64,000 nucleotides of DNA from Sorghum bicolor (GCF_000003195.3 NC_012878.2:40752837-40816836); one strand, 5' to 3'. Shown: positions 34,267 through 44,418, numbered from the stretch's first letter. Notes: generated from the letters alone by a model not told the origin. Numbers and translations: made by a program.

Positions 34267-34742
34267 GTGGGTGGGTGAAGATGATTTAGGAGTTATATAT
34301 TTGAGGTCAGTTTTGGCTGTCGTTTATACCTTCAACCGACGGTAAGTACTAACTATTTTTCACTGATGATTCATACCATTGCTGATTTAAATGGAATGAC
34401 TTTTGTACTCCGTACTAGTGTATGCACATATAACCAAATTATAAATATAAATAAATTTATATCTATGTATACTTTATTAATATTTTAAGGGATGTCTTGT
34501 TAGTACTTCACACTCTCTCTCTTGCTAGTTCAAGATTGATTAGAGACAATACAAGTCTAGTCCAAAGATGGCATGTGTCTATACGAGTAGAGTAACAAAT
34601 ATCCAAGCACGTTATATAGTCTGATTCCAAATTAAAAACGCAATCACGATGCATAACCCAATCCCGAGATGAATTGAAATGGATAACACAATTGGTGAAT
34701 AAATATTTGAGTCCCAAGTCATCTAATACGTGGTTTACTTAA

Positions 34743-36040
34743 GAGCATCTCCAACGGTTTTGCAATTTTCGTTTTGCAAAACAAGGAGTTTGCCAAGTCT
34801 TAAATCAATATGCCAAGTCACAAAATTGAGTGTTTCCAATGGTTTTGGCAAAATTGAGTTAGCAAAATCAAATGGTGGACCTGGTCGTTATTTTTTCATG
34901 CGCTTTTTCTCTTCGCGCCGTCCACTCCATCGGCGGCGTGTGTGGAGATGTTTCTGTCGCGAGGCGGACGGCGGCACGTGCTGACTTTGTGTCACAATCG
35001 GGACGGCGGCGCGTGTCGAGGGGTTTCTTCGCGAGGCGAACGGCAGCGCGTGGTGAGACTTTGTGTCGCGAAGAGGTGATCGGGACTTTGTGTCGCCAGA
35101 GGCGGAGCTCCCCATACGGCAAGGTGGGGCAGCTGCCCCAGCTAGTGACGGTGGGAAGCCCCTACCCTCTCTTCTTCCTCAGGCACGACGTGGTCATCAT
35201 AAACAGAGCTGCGTAGAGCTGCGTAGGGGCGGCGTCCGGCCTCCGGCGGCGCGACTGAAACTCATTTAGGGAGAGGGTTGTGCAAGCGAATGCCAAAGGC
35301 CCAATAGTATAGAGCCCATCAGCCCAATAATTGCCTAGCACATCAAGAAATCACTGACTTAATCCCTAATCTCCTGACTTCCCGAGCTCCAATGACAGAT
35401 TGGTGACGATGTTCCCATCAGGAACTCAGGCCATCACCGCCCCTAGTGTGTCATCATCGTCACCGACCTTGCTGCAGTACGTCAAAGCTCCTTATTGTCG
35501 CCCACTGGTGAACCATGCCGCTACCTGCTGGCCACCGACGCATCTTGGTGCCAACTGCACAGTGTCGCTGCCTGTCGGTGCCCCTTGCTGGCTTGTTGTC
35601 GGCTGTGCCGCGCCAGCGTGCAGGGCAAGCTGCTCCTCGCCGGTGCCCTATGCCTATTTTACCTGCTGGAGCTTGTGCTAGACCACATGAGTCCTAGAAT
35701 CATCAACCGCCCTGTGAAGAACCAAATATTTTCGGAGCTATGAGTATGATCTGCCTCACCTAAATTTTTTGGCGAGCTCCGCCACTGTGTGTCGCGATAT
35801 GTCGCGATGGAAGTTTCTCCTATATGGCGCGAAGAGGAGTCGGAGGCGCGGGAGACCAGAAACCGCGCGGGAGGAGAGACCAATCGGCCTTTGCCAAGTC
35901 GTTCGGAGTTTGGCAAAAATGCCAAGTTTCCTCATTTGCCAAAATGCAAAACTCAAATGCAAAACCATTGGATACCTCAATTTGAGCTTTTTGGCAAATT
36001 AGTCAAATGCAAACCTCAATTGCAAAACCGTTGGAGATGC
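34743..36040. mobile_element. Harbinger-like element, 1.3 kb, non-autonomous
   Basis: The left end is GAGCATCTCCAACGGTTTTG and the right end in reverse is GCATCTCCAACGGTTTTG; TAA flanks both (34740-34742 and 36041-36043). A 3-bp TAA target and GAGCATCTCCAA ends fit the PIF/Harbinger type. Subterminal TTTGCCAA-rich sequence repeats on both sides. The GC-rich centre has no transposase and contains repeated ACTTTGTGTCGC, into one of which a hAT derivative has inserted. Confidence 0.75.
35097..35787. mobile_element. non-autonomous hAT element nested in the Harbinger-like element
   Basis: Ends CAGAGGCGGAGCTC and, in reverse, CAGTGGCGGAGCTC, with the exact 8-bp repeat TGTGTCGC at 35089-35096 and 35788-35795. 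It is 691 bp with no transposase. The CAGNGGCGGAGC terminus and 8-bp TSD identify it as hAT. Confidence 0.88.
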
Positions 36041-36043
36041 TAA

Positions 36044-36427
36044 CAAGCTGTATGTCTCATTACAACGTCCAAACATATAATAGATTAATTAAGGCCGCTT
36101 AGACCCATTAAAAAAGAGACCACAACAACTCATGATAAGACGCATAATCCAAATCTAATTGTACGTCTAGAGTGTCCAATCTAAAAATGCATCCAAATAA
36201 TTACTATGCCCAGGCTTTGCATCCTACATGTTTGCTTAACTGGTAGTCACGCACCATGCTAAAGCCTGGTCCTTATGCATGATGTAAACTCACAATAAAA
36301 TATGCTGATAAATTCTCGCATATAGAACTGATGTTTTGCTTAAAAAAGGACATATTTAGAGGAGAAAAAACTCAAAACGACATACGAGATATTGGCCTCC
36401 AATCGCATCACATTTGCAATCTACATA
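36044..36427. other. intergenic, no feature recognised
   Basis: AT-rich sequence without notable frames. Confidence 0.5.
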
Positions 36428-36685
36428 CTCCCTTCGTATATGATTTAAAAGTTGTCTAGGACAGCGATAAGGTCTTCAAAACACAACTTTAATCTCTTAT
36501 TTTTATAAAACATTTAAGAAAAATGATATATGTAATACTTTTATAAAAATATTTTCTAATACAAATTTATTCATATAATTTTCACATTTACAAAATCAAC
36601 AATTTAAAAATTATTAATAATTTATATTCCCAATGTTTAATCTAAATCTTGTTAAAAATGATTTCTAAATCATACGCGGAGGGAG
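36428..36685. mobile_element. Stowaway MITE
   Basis: Ends CTCCCTTCGTATATGATTTA and, in reverse, CTCCCTCCGCGTATGATTTA with TA duplicated at 36426-36427 and 36686-36687. It is 258 bp with an AT-rich middle. Confidence 0.9.
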
Positions 36686-36827
36686 TATGCCATTACAACA
36701 ATAGAACGGTGTGCGTTGGAGGTGATCACCAAATCGTCCTAATTTTTTACAATTTGGTCTTTTTTTTTGAAAAAAATTCTCTTTTGGACCTCTGGAAAAC
36801 TTAATCTCAGTTTTGGACCCAAGGGGG

Positions 36828-36954
36828 TCGACGCCAGGCTTCATGGCGTCGAGGTTTCACGGCTCGACGCTTCCTGGCCGAGCCCAGCGCGGTGTCTGCG
36901 TGGCGGCTTGCGTGGCAAAAAAAAAATGCTCGGCGCCACAGATCACGGCGTCGA
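36828..36954. repeat. palindromic modules in the left terminal repeat of MULE C
   Basis: Two 25-bp modules of the form TCGACGCC-N9-GGCGTCGA: 36828-36852 (perfect arms) and 36930-36954 (left arm TCGGCGCC). They are candidate transposase or host-factor binding sites. Confidence 0.8.
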
Positions 36955-37812
36955 CCTCTTTAATCCAAAACAGTCCGCGGCTCGCCCTTTCCTCTCTCTG
37001 TTCGCTGCTTCCTGTCCCGGTTCATGCTCGCCGACGCCGCCTCCCTCTGCTCGCCGACGCCGCCTCCTCCGCTCGCCGCGCTCCCCTTCCTTCCGCCTGC
37101 TCGCCACGCGACCCGGTGCCGCTCGCGCCGCGCGTGCCCCGGCCCCACGCGCTGCTCCCTCGGGGCGCGCCGCGCAGCGCACCCTCGGGTCCGCGCCTTC
37201 TCCTCGCCGCGGTCGGTGGGCGGGCAGCCGACCCGGTGTGCTGGTCGGCTTGGGTGCTGGGTCGGGGCCGAGGGCGGCGCCTGCCGCGGTCGGTTGGCCG
37301 GCAGCCGGCCCACACCTGCCTCCCTCCGACGGGCAGGACCCGAGGCGCAACCGTTTCCTACAGTAGATTAGAGGTATTTTTTTAATATTCAATTTGTAGT
37401 TGGCATTCTTTTTATAATTTAGGTTGTTTTTGAATTTATTTTTAGTTAGTTATTAGTAAATAATAATTTAGTTAGTTATTAGTTTTATTAGTGTTATAAT
37501 TTAGTTAGGTAATTCATCTAGCAATTTTTTACTTAGTATAGTTTTGGTGTTAATTAAGTTAATTTAGTATTTGTAATAAATGTAGTTACCAAACATAGTT
37601 ATATAGTTCGGTAATATAGTTATATAGTTGGGTAATATATGTCGTATGTTCTTATTAACATAGTTATGTAGTTAGCAAATTTAGTTATATAGTTGGGTAG
37701 GTAGATTCTTATTAAATTAGATACACATATACATAATAATTTGTATGTGTACTATAGTTCTAGTTGTATTAGTTATATGCCTAGTAACTTGGGTGTTTTG
37801 TATATCAATTAG

Positions 37813-39607
37813 ATGGACAATTTAGTAACTCTATATCATAGAGAAAGTGTGGAGGAAGATCAGTTTGGCAATGTTGGTTTTGTTGGAATGCAAAGGGTCC
37901 CTTTGATGTTTGATGAGCAGCCCTTGTTTTCTGAATTGATGGGTAGTGCTCGTGATGAGCTTAAATGTAATTCGAATGAAGAAGAAATCTTAGTTGAGGG
38001 GGTACTTCATCATGGCCGGTCACGGACAATTTTTAGGCGGTTGGTCCCAATTGTATCTGAGGTTCAATGGGAGAAATATGTCAAAACTGTGATGAAGAGT
38101 GAGTTTCAATGTTTGGATTTGGTTGTGCGCAACTTGTCCAAGGAGCCAGCCCCTCTAGTGGATTCTCCTCTAAATTGCCAACCACCCCTTGGTGGGTTCT
38201 CGCCGGAACCGGCCAATCCGGCACCCTCAGCTCCCCCAGTACCCATTCACGAGGTGGGTGTGGAAGATGTGGTTGTCGTTCCTGATGCTAATTCCGGTCC
38301 CAATGAGGTTGGCTGCCTACAGACCCCTATGACCCAGACAATTCAATGTAAGTGTCTTAGTTGCATTATTCATTTTGTTAGGCTTCCTTTGTTTGATTTA
38401 GTTGTCTCAATTGTATACATATTTGTGGTTTTGTTGTAGGTGACAATCCAAGTAATGATTGTTGTCATCCTGTGCCTCCATCATTTAATGTTGACACAGC
38501 TTTTATAGCATCTAATAGTTTGGATGTTAATATTGAGGATGATGAGGAGCCCTATGGCACAGCTAGAGCTGTTGATTCCGATGATGACCGCCCAGTTGCA
38601 CCTTTAAGTGAACAAGACATGAAGCTTATTAGACGTTTCTGTCCTGATCGTGATCCACTAGTTCACGAGTTTAGTGACCTCAGTCATTCTCAAAATGCTT
38701 ATGCAGAGGGAAGAGATGACGAGCTGCTGGAGGCTCCTGAGCCTAGTGACAGTGTTCAATTTCAGAAGGGCATGATCTTTAATGACTTGCCCAGCTTAAG
38801 AAGGTGGTTACAACAGTATTCTGTAATACGTAAAAGACCCTTCAAGGTGCTGCACTCATATGTTGAGCGCCGCTACACGGTTGTGTGTGAGATGTCAGAT
38901 TGCAACTGGAGGGTCTGTGCTCGTAAACAGAAGACCACCGGGAAGTTCAAGATCACAAAAATTATAGGTCCACACACTTGTGCTCAGACTGACCTTCAAC
39001 AGAAGCATCGACAGTTGACCTCTACCCTTATTGCTAGTACGCTATGCACAACTTTAAAGGGTCAACCTAACTTGAAGGTCAGAACAATTATGGACATGGT
39101 TCAGAAGATATTTAAGTATGACATAAAGTATGGCAAAGCATGGAGGTCAAAGCAAAGGGCCTGGAAGATGATATATGGGGACTGGGAGGAGGGGTACGAG
39201 CAGCTGCCAGCAATGTTCAATGCAATGAAAGCAGCAAATCCAGGCATGCATTACGAGTACATTCCGAAGCCTAATGAATGGAGGAATGGGAGGCAGATAT
39301 TCTTTCGTGCATTCTGGTGCTTTCCACAGTGTGTCCAGGCTTTTAGGCACTGTCGTCCAGTGTTATCAATTGATGGTACTTTTCTGCTTGGCAAGTACAT
39401 GGGCACTCTTTCGGTAGCCATTTCCTGTGACGCAGACAACGCATTGGTTCCTTTGGCTTTTGCTTTGGTGGAGAGAGAGAACAAAGACAGCTGAGGTTGG
39501 TTCATGCGCCTTGTTCGGATACATGTCATTGGCCCACATAGGGAGGTTGGTGTCATATCTGATAGGCACCAAGGCATACTCAGTGCCGTACAGGAGCAGA
39601 TTCCTAC
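37813..39607 (+). pseudogene. mudrA-type MULE transposase, interrupted and 3'-truncated
   Basis: Exon 37813-38347 and exon 38440 onwards join through GT-AG with the frame kept. The N-terminal part is an acidic leader. The MuDR-type DNA-binding domain follows: FQKGMIFNDLPSLRRWLQQY, then CDWRV-like CNWRVCARKQ and GPHTC. The MULE catalytic domain begins with LSIDGTFLLGKY, carrying the first catalytic Asp. A TGA at 39492-39494 interrupts the frame after RENKDS, where related proteins usually have Trp; the same frame continues with GWFMRLVRIHVIG and SDRHQGI (second Asp) to about 39607. It then runs into tandem repeats, and the final Glu and SWIM finger are missing. It cannot make a full transposase. 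Confidence 0.9.
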
Positions 39608-39730
39608 GCTTTTCAGTTTTCAACTAGGCTTTTCAGTAATCGAATCTAGGCTTTTCAGATGAAAATCCAAATAGACTTTTCAGTTTTGAACTAGGCTTTT
39701 CAATAATCGAATCTAGGCTTTTCAGGTGCA
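39608..39730. repeat. two tandem copies of a 66-bp unit in MULE C
   Basis: Units start GCTTTTCAG at 39608 and GACTTTTCAG at 39674, and both include AACTAGGCTTTTCA and ATCGAATCTAGGCTTTTCAG. They replace the 3' part of the transposase gene. An (AT)n run follows at 39769-39784. Confidence 0.8.
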
Positions 39731-39835
39731 TTTATTTTATACTACAACGGCTACCAACTATTGGGTTCATATATATATATATATGCAGTGGTGAGAGCGT
39801 TGCTACTCACTTGAGATTGTTCAGTTGAAGTTAAA

Positions 39836-40513
39836 ATGTCTGGAGGGTCGTCTAGAGGGAAGGGAAAGGGAAAGGCGGCGATGAAGGGTAATCCCTTTCT
39901 TTGGGAGGGTCCTCTTGGTCCTAAAGACTTTGAGGAAGCAATTTATGATAGGTTCCACCTTGAGAGCAAACATGATTTTACTAAAGAGGCTCCACTGAGG
40001 GCATATGATGACCGAAAAGAAGAGTGGCCAAAATGCATGCATGGTGAGGATTGTTTGGTGCAGATGTACATAGAGGGGATAGATGGAGGGCGTCGTTTCT
40101 TCAAATGTCCACGAGCATGGGTAAGTCATATTAGTAATTCAACCTTCAATAAGATACTCTTTTGTGCTAAAGCTATATACTTATTGCAGTCATCCTTGTC
40201 AAAAGAGAACTGTGGCTTCACCAGATGGGTCGATCCTAGACCTATTCATCCCCATGCAGAGTACATCTACTACCTGCAGGACCGTATCTTTGATTTAGAA
40301 ACGGAAGTTAGCAGTGGTTACAAGGACGACGAAGATGACGACAACAACAATGCTACTGGCTCCCAAAACACAATATGCAATGATCCATACTGCACATGCC
40401 CTAATCACAAGAACAAGGGCCCTCCTTCACCACCACCCCCACCACCACCACCAACAACGGGAGGATACTATGGAGAAGGGGCAACACAGTTTGCTATGTG
40501 GCCACACTACTAG
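39836..40513 (+). CDS. MULE C accessory gene 1: GRF-like zinc-finger protein
   Basis: Two exons, 39836-40120 and 40190-40513, spliced by GT-AG to 202 residues. The intron is 69 bp with no stop, so the unspliced frame is also open (225 aa). The N-terminus is basic (MSGGSSRGKGKGKAAMKG). A zinc-finger-like block reads CMHGEDCLVQMYIEG, then GRRFFKCPRAW, then across the splice CGFTRWVDP, which is the GRF pattern of a Gly-Arg-aromatic-Phe core with flanking cysteines. A helix (YIYYLQDRIFDLE), an acidic run and a second Cys cluster (CNDPYCTCPNH) with a proline run follow. GRF fingers bind single-stranded DNA in some nucleases; here the role is unknown. It may help transposition as mudrB is thought to do, but it is not homologous by eye. 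Confidence 0.75.
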   Translation: MSGGSSRGKGKGKAAMKGNPFLWEGPLGPKDFEEAIYDRFHLESKHDFTKEAPLRAYDDRKEEWPKCMHGEDCLVQMYIEGIDGGRRFFKCPRAWVSHISNSTFNKILFCAKAIYLLQSSLSKENCGFTRWVDPRPIHPHAEYIYYLQDRIFDLETEVSSGYKDDEDDDNNNATGSQNTICNDPYCTCPNHKNKGPPSPPPPPPPPTTGGYYGEGATQFAMWPHY

Positions 40514-40958
40514 GTCGAAGTGAACTAATTCACAGACCACATCCATATGTTTGTTGTTTGGTTTAATCACCTAAGGCATGTTAGGGTTAGTCGAAAGAAC
40601 TATGTACCTTTGTGTGGTATATGTTCTCACATGCCATTTCCTATGCTTGTTAATTGTTTGAATTACCTAAGGCATGTTAGGTTTAGTCTCGGACCTCTGC
40701 ACCCTTGTTTGGTGCATGTTTTGACATGCCATTCAATGTGATGTGTGCTACTAGTTATGCAATATACTAGTTCGTTAACTTCCATTTCAACTAATTATCC
40801 TCATTTCATTTCCTATGCAATACTCAAATAAAAATATTGTCTACTAATAATGAAACCAAATTAAAATTGCTAAAGTGCATTACATGACAACAAATTGAAA
40901 AGTCCAACACTAAACAATATTGTCCATGAACCAAACATAGAACAAGAAGGTAATGTAA
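40514..40958. other. spacer between the convergent MULE C accessory genes
   Basis: AT-rich 3' ends of both genes. A 40-bp stretch near 40561-40600 recurs in altered form near 40667-40700 (CTAAGGCATGTTAGG in both), a short direct duplication. Confidence 0.5.
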
Positions 40959-41686
40959 CTACTGAGTGCAACGAGGCCACTTTCCCTTCCGCTGGGCATC
41001 TGGATTCTCATCCATCGCTGCCTTCGCTCGGCGCACACGCTCAAGCTTCTTTTCCCTCTCCTCCCGAGCCGCAGCAACACGTCTTCTTTCCTCCTCTTCC
41101 TTGTGCTCCCTCTTTTGAGCCTCATCTCTACGTCTCTTCTCTAATATCTCTGCACGCTCTGCATCCCACTCCTTTAGGCCTTGTAGAAGCCGCTTGTCGG
41201 ACTCCTTAATCTCAGTGTCGATCCACTGCTCAAAATCACACAATGGTGGAGGGGTCCGCAACAAATATATTTGTTCAAAAAATTAAATCATGCTTCATAG
41301 GACACAAAATACTAAGTGCACAATAGAAAAATTAACTTACAATAAAGTTACTGCGGCGTTGTTTTGGCGTAGGCTTCCAGGCAAAATTGGAACACATCCA
41401 ATACCTCTGCCGATAGGTTTTCTCGTCTTCTGGAATTTCTACCTTGCAAGGATCACCACAAAAGCACATAGGTACTGGAATACCGCTAGGAAGCGGCTTG
41501 TGGATGTACGGACTCCCGGTCGTCCGGCCATAGCTACAGTTCAAAGAATTCAATTCTAAGAAATCATAGTAATTAACGATTCAACCGAAAACTACAATTT
41601 ACCAAATGATAAATAATAATGAATGAAATTTATCGAAACATGTCGAAAGGTTACCTTGGTTTGCTACTTTTTCCACGACGTGGCAT
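40959..41686 (-). CDS. MULE C accessory gene 2: Cys-rich finger plus coiled coil
   Basis: Three exons on the minus strand: 41655-41686 (MPRRGKSSKP), 41341-41533, and 40959-41255, with stop at 40959. Exon 2 has a GRF-like half-finger, MCFCGDPCKVEIPEDEKTYR followed by QRYWMCSNFAW. Exon 3 has TPPPLCDFEQWIDTEI and then a highly charged coiled coil rich in Arg, Glu and Lys. The donor sites are GTAACC and GTAAGT and the first acceptor is TGTAG. The acceptor of exon 3 should be at 41256-41257 but reads GCGG where AG is needed, so the second intron may not be removed correctly in this copy. It faces accessory gene 1 with about 450 bp between stops. It is probably a MULE protein rather than a host gene; function unknown. 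Confidence 0.65.
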
Positions 41687-41975
41687 TCTACGATTGCGTA
41701 ATATAAATATTAATCATCCATTCAAAAATCTAGTAATGGTTTATCTAAGTCTACAACATACGTGTAATATAGGTCAAATCAATGTGTCAGAAACTAATAT
41801 GTGAAAGAGTATACCTGGCTCTTCAAGATCTATGGATCAAATCAAACTTTTGATGGTCGAAATATTGAATCCAAATTCGTGCTCGGTTTTTGGAGAGGAA
41901 GAGCCGAGAGGGGAGATGAAAATATAAACTGCGTCCACGGTAGCGAAGGGCGTCGGCTGATTTGTAGTAGAGAGC

Positions 41976-42116
41976 TCGACGTTGTGATCTACGGCGTCGA
42001 GCTCCCTGCCACGTCAGAGCCACGTTAGAAGCCCCGCTGGGCACAGCTAGGGACCTCGACGCCTTGATCCATGGCGTCGAGCCGTGATACCTCGACGCTA
42101 TGATACATGGCGTCGA
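41976..42116. repeat. palindromic modules in the right terminal repeat of MULE C
   Basis: Three 25-bp modules of the same form lie at 41976-42000 (left arm TCGACGTT), 42056-42080 (perfect) and 42092-42116 (left arm TCGACGCT). Each keeps exactly nine central bases. Confidence 0.8.
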
Positions 42117-42153
42117 TCTCCTGGGTCCAAAACCGAGATGAAGTTTTATAGGG

Positions 42154-42753
42154 TCAAAGAAGCAAATTTTTTTTTAAAAAAAAGCCAAATTGTAAAATGT
42201 TGGGCGCCGTCGTCGGCTGGGAAGCAGCTGGGGCCAGCTGCAGCTTGTCAGCGCGGCGCCGCACGTTGTCCCTGAGCCGGCGGAGCTTCCTGGCGAACTC
42301 CCGCAGCTCCTCCTCACCGAGCGCCTCCGCGTCCGCCTGCCACCAGAAGCGAACCCCGCCCGCCGCCGCGGCCCGGAGCACCTTCTCCCCGACGGCGTGC
42401 ATCCGCGTCTTCTCCTCGGCCACGCGCGCGCCGGTCTCCTTCGCCCGCCGCGCCGTGACCTCCATCACCTCGCGCTCGCGGTCATCGTCGCCCTCGCCGC
42501 TGGGGAGCGGGGTGAACCGGCTGATAACGCGTTCGACGGAGGGGGCGCCCACTGCGGACGGCTTCCCCGTGGCGGAGAAGACGACGGCGGCGACGCGCGC
42601 GCCGCAGAGGAGGGAGAGCTCCGAGGCCTTCTTTAAAAGCCCCGACTTGCGCTTGGAGAAGGTCACCAGGCGGCTCTTGGGGTCCTCGATAAGGACCAGC
42701 TCCCTGCGCCTCCGCCCCTGGCTAGCCTTTCCTGCCCCGCGCGGCGACACCAT
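42154..42753 (-). CDS. type I (M-alpha-like) MADS-box protein with transposon-derived tail
   Basis: A single-exon frame of 199 residues. Residues about 14-70 are a MADS domain: RRRRELVLIEDPKSRLVTFS, then KRKSGLLKKASELSLLCGA, then VAAVVFSATGKPSAVG and the PSVERVISRF end typical of M-alpha factors. MADS factors bind CArG-box DNA as dimers; type I members often act in the female gametophyte and endosperm. The C-terminal half has a helical, Arg/Glu-rich region (ELREFARKLRRLRDNVRRR). The last ~14 residues (ILQFGFFLKKNLLL) and the stop are encoded by the terminal repeat of MULE C, so the original end was replaced. Third positions are strongly G/C. A 5' ATG at 42753 is preceded by a short leader. 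Activity unknown; the domain itself is intact. Confidence 0.88.
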   Translation of the reverse strand: MVSPRGAGKASQGRRRRELVLIEDPKSRLVTFSKRKSGLLKKASELSLLCGARVAAVVFSATGKPSAVGAPSVERVISRFTPLPSGEGDDDREREVMEVTARRAKETGARVAEEKTRMHAVGEKVLRAAAAGGVRFWWQADAEALGEEELREFARKLRRLRDNVRRRADKLQLAPAASQPTTAPNILQFGFFLKKNLLL

Positions 42754-43018
42754 CGCCGTCGCCGCGGCCGTTTTCTTGGTCCCGTACGTACTGCTCTCCC
42801 TCTCGCTCTCTTAATAACGAAGGAAAGAATTGCGATGGAGAGGATTCCCGTTGGGAACGGAGGCGTGGTGTATTTGTACTTGTTGACGAGGATATCAAAT
42901 ATGGAAGGCTCCGGGCAAGGACGCTGCGGTGGAGTTCGACAATCAGGCGAGGATATCCCAAACTCAAATATGGAAACCGTAGAATTCGACATGGATTCGA
43001 CAACCAATTGTCCATTTA

Positions 43019-43189
43019 GGCCCTGGTCCTTGCTAAATTTTAGCTAGCTAAAATTATTTTAGCTAATCTTGGATAACTAATGGAACTAAACTATTTTAGT
43101 TTCTTTTAGTCAATGTGTTTGGAACTTTAGCTAATAAAGTAACTAAAGTTTAGCTAGCTAAAATTTAGCAAGAGGAACCAAACATGGTC
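43019..43189. mobile_element. Tourist-like MITE
   Basis: Ends GGCCCTGGTCCTTGCTAAAT and, in reverse, GACCATGTTTGGTTCCTCTT leading into TTGCTAAATTTTAGCTAGC; TTA is duplicated at 43016-43018 and 43190-43192. The 171-bp interior is TAGCTAGCTAAA-rich. A TTA target is typical of PIF/Harbinger MITEs. Confidence 0.85.
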
Positions 43190-43560
43190 TTAGTGGAATT
43201 CTTTTCTTTTTCTTTTTAAAGCCGGAACTCGAAATACGATTGATCAATTCAGAGCCCGCGGCCCGCTGCTGTTTCCTCGTCATCAAGATAATTGGAAGCA
43301 GAACGTTTTTGGACAGAACTGGTTGCAGCTTCACTGTCACCGTCTCCACGTTGATGCAGCATGGTCACAAAACTGTTGAGCTCTAGCTAGCCAGTTTGGA
43401 TAGAACGTTTCAATGTCATGTGCAAGCAAACGTTTCATCTCACAAGCTGATCGATTGGATCATCATCAAAGCAAAAGGGGTAAAAGAACTGTATGTTACC
43501 TCGAGCTGCACCGCAAGGCAAAGCAAACTTGAAAAACGAGCAGCACACATGAAGCCAGGA

Positions 43561-43785
43561 TCAGACAAGTTCGCCAACGAGATCATCAAGTGCCGCTCTA
43601 GGACACACAATTCTCAATCTTGCACGGTGGAACGCGCGGTAGCGGCGGCGGAAGGCGGGGTCGGAGATGACGTGGCGCCAGGACTTGCACACGAGGGAGG
43701 CGCAGACGAGGCACGCCGGCTGTCCTGCTGGGATGCGGAGGAGGATCTCGCCGACGAGGTCGTCCACCAGCTCCGGCGCCGCCAT
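43561..43785 (-). pseudogene. F-box gene fragment, 74 codons
   Basis: MAAPELVDDLVGEILLRIP starts a clear F-box with ASLVCKSWRHVISDPAFRRR and YRAFHRAR. The frame then ends after about 74 codons, and no kelch, LRR or DUF domain follows. Full grass F-box proteins are 350-450 residues. It is probably the surviving front of a broken gene, although a short expressed product cannot be excluded. Confidence 0.7.
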
Positions 43786-44418
43786 GAGGCTAGCCTCGCC
43801 GCTTCTAGCAGAAGCACTGTTACTGGACCTGTTCTGGTTGGCAGTGGAAGCGGAGCGCCGTAGTTTGATGCAGCAGCAGCTGGAAGTTCACGCAAATTGT
43901 TGAACTGGACCGGCATCGCCGTGGTGTATATAAAATAATAAATATATATACGTTCGAAATATCAGATGGCGGCTCGAGTCGCAAGCTGTGGCTACTGACT
44001 AGAAATAGCCAGACGACCTGCCTGAGCAATCAGCAAGTTCTCTGAATTTCGTGGAAATATCAGATGGTTAACACAATGAAGTCAAGTCAAAAGTTTCATT
44101 TCCTTTGGTGTCCCCATAACGGCATAGGGTTCTTTCAACCACCAACAAATTCATTCATTCAGAAGAATCTGCGTTTGCATGTGTCGGCAAGAGACCTCTC
44201 CAATTGGGACCACCAAATTTGCAGAGTTCTTGTATTCAAATGAAAGAAGCAAATTCAATGGGTGTACATGAACAACATATGAGCAGAAAATGTTGAAGGA
44301 ACAAGCATTATTATTCATTTTTTATCCTTCTTATTTCTGTATGGATAACAAGATTATTCTGTGGGGGTCTTATGTGTGAAAGAATAACTGAATCAAGCAC
44401 ACCAGAGTTCAATGAATG

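Larger units (their letters stand above)
36745..42198. mobile_element. MULE C with transposase relic and two accessory genes
   Basis: The terminal repeats share TTTTACAATTTGG, a T-run, ACTTNATCTC(A/G)GTTTTGGACCCA and arrays of a 25-bp palindrome. The left repeat runs about 36745-36954 and the right about 41976-42198. Inside are a mudrA-type transposase (plus), a GRF-like zinc-finger gene (plus) and a second accessory gene on the minus strand, so the last two converge. A GC-rich leader (36960-37372) and an intron-like AT stretch (37373-37810) precede the transposase ATG. No matching TSD was found; the right end abuts the MADS gene reading frame. Transposase damage means it is not autonomous now. 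Confidence 0.85.

Noticed and set aside
36767..37392. Long GC-rich frames on both strands before the MULE transposase
   Set aside because: They start inside the terminal repeat, compete in four frames and show only low-complexity Ala/Arg/Pro. The leader of the transposase is a better explanation.
36745..42198. A 9-bp TSD for MULE C
   Set aside because: The flanks TCGTCCTAA and GTTGGGCGC do not match; a deletion or rearrangement at the MADS side is more likely.
42197..42814. 205-codon plus-strand frame
   Set aside because: It is the antisense of the MADS-box exon; the MADS domain fixes the minus strand.
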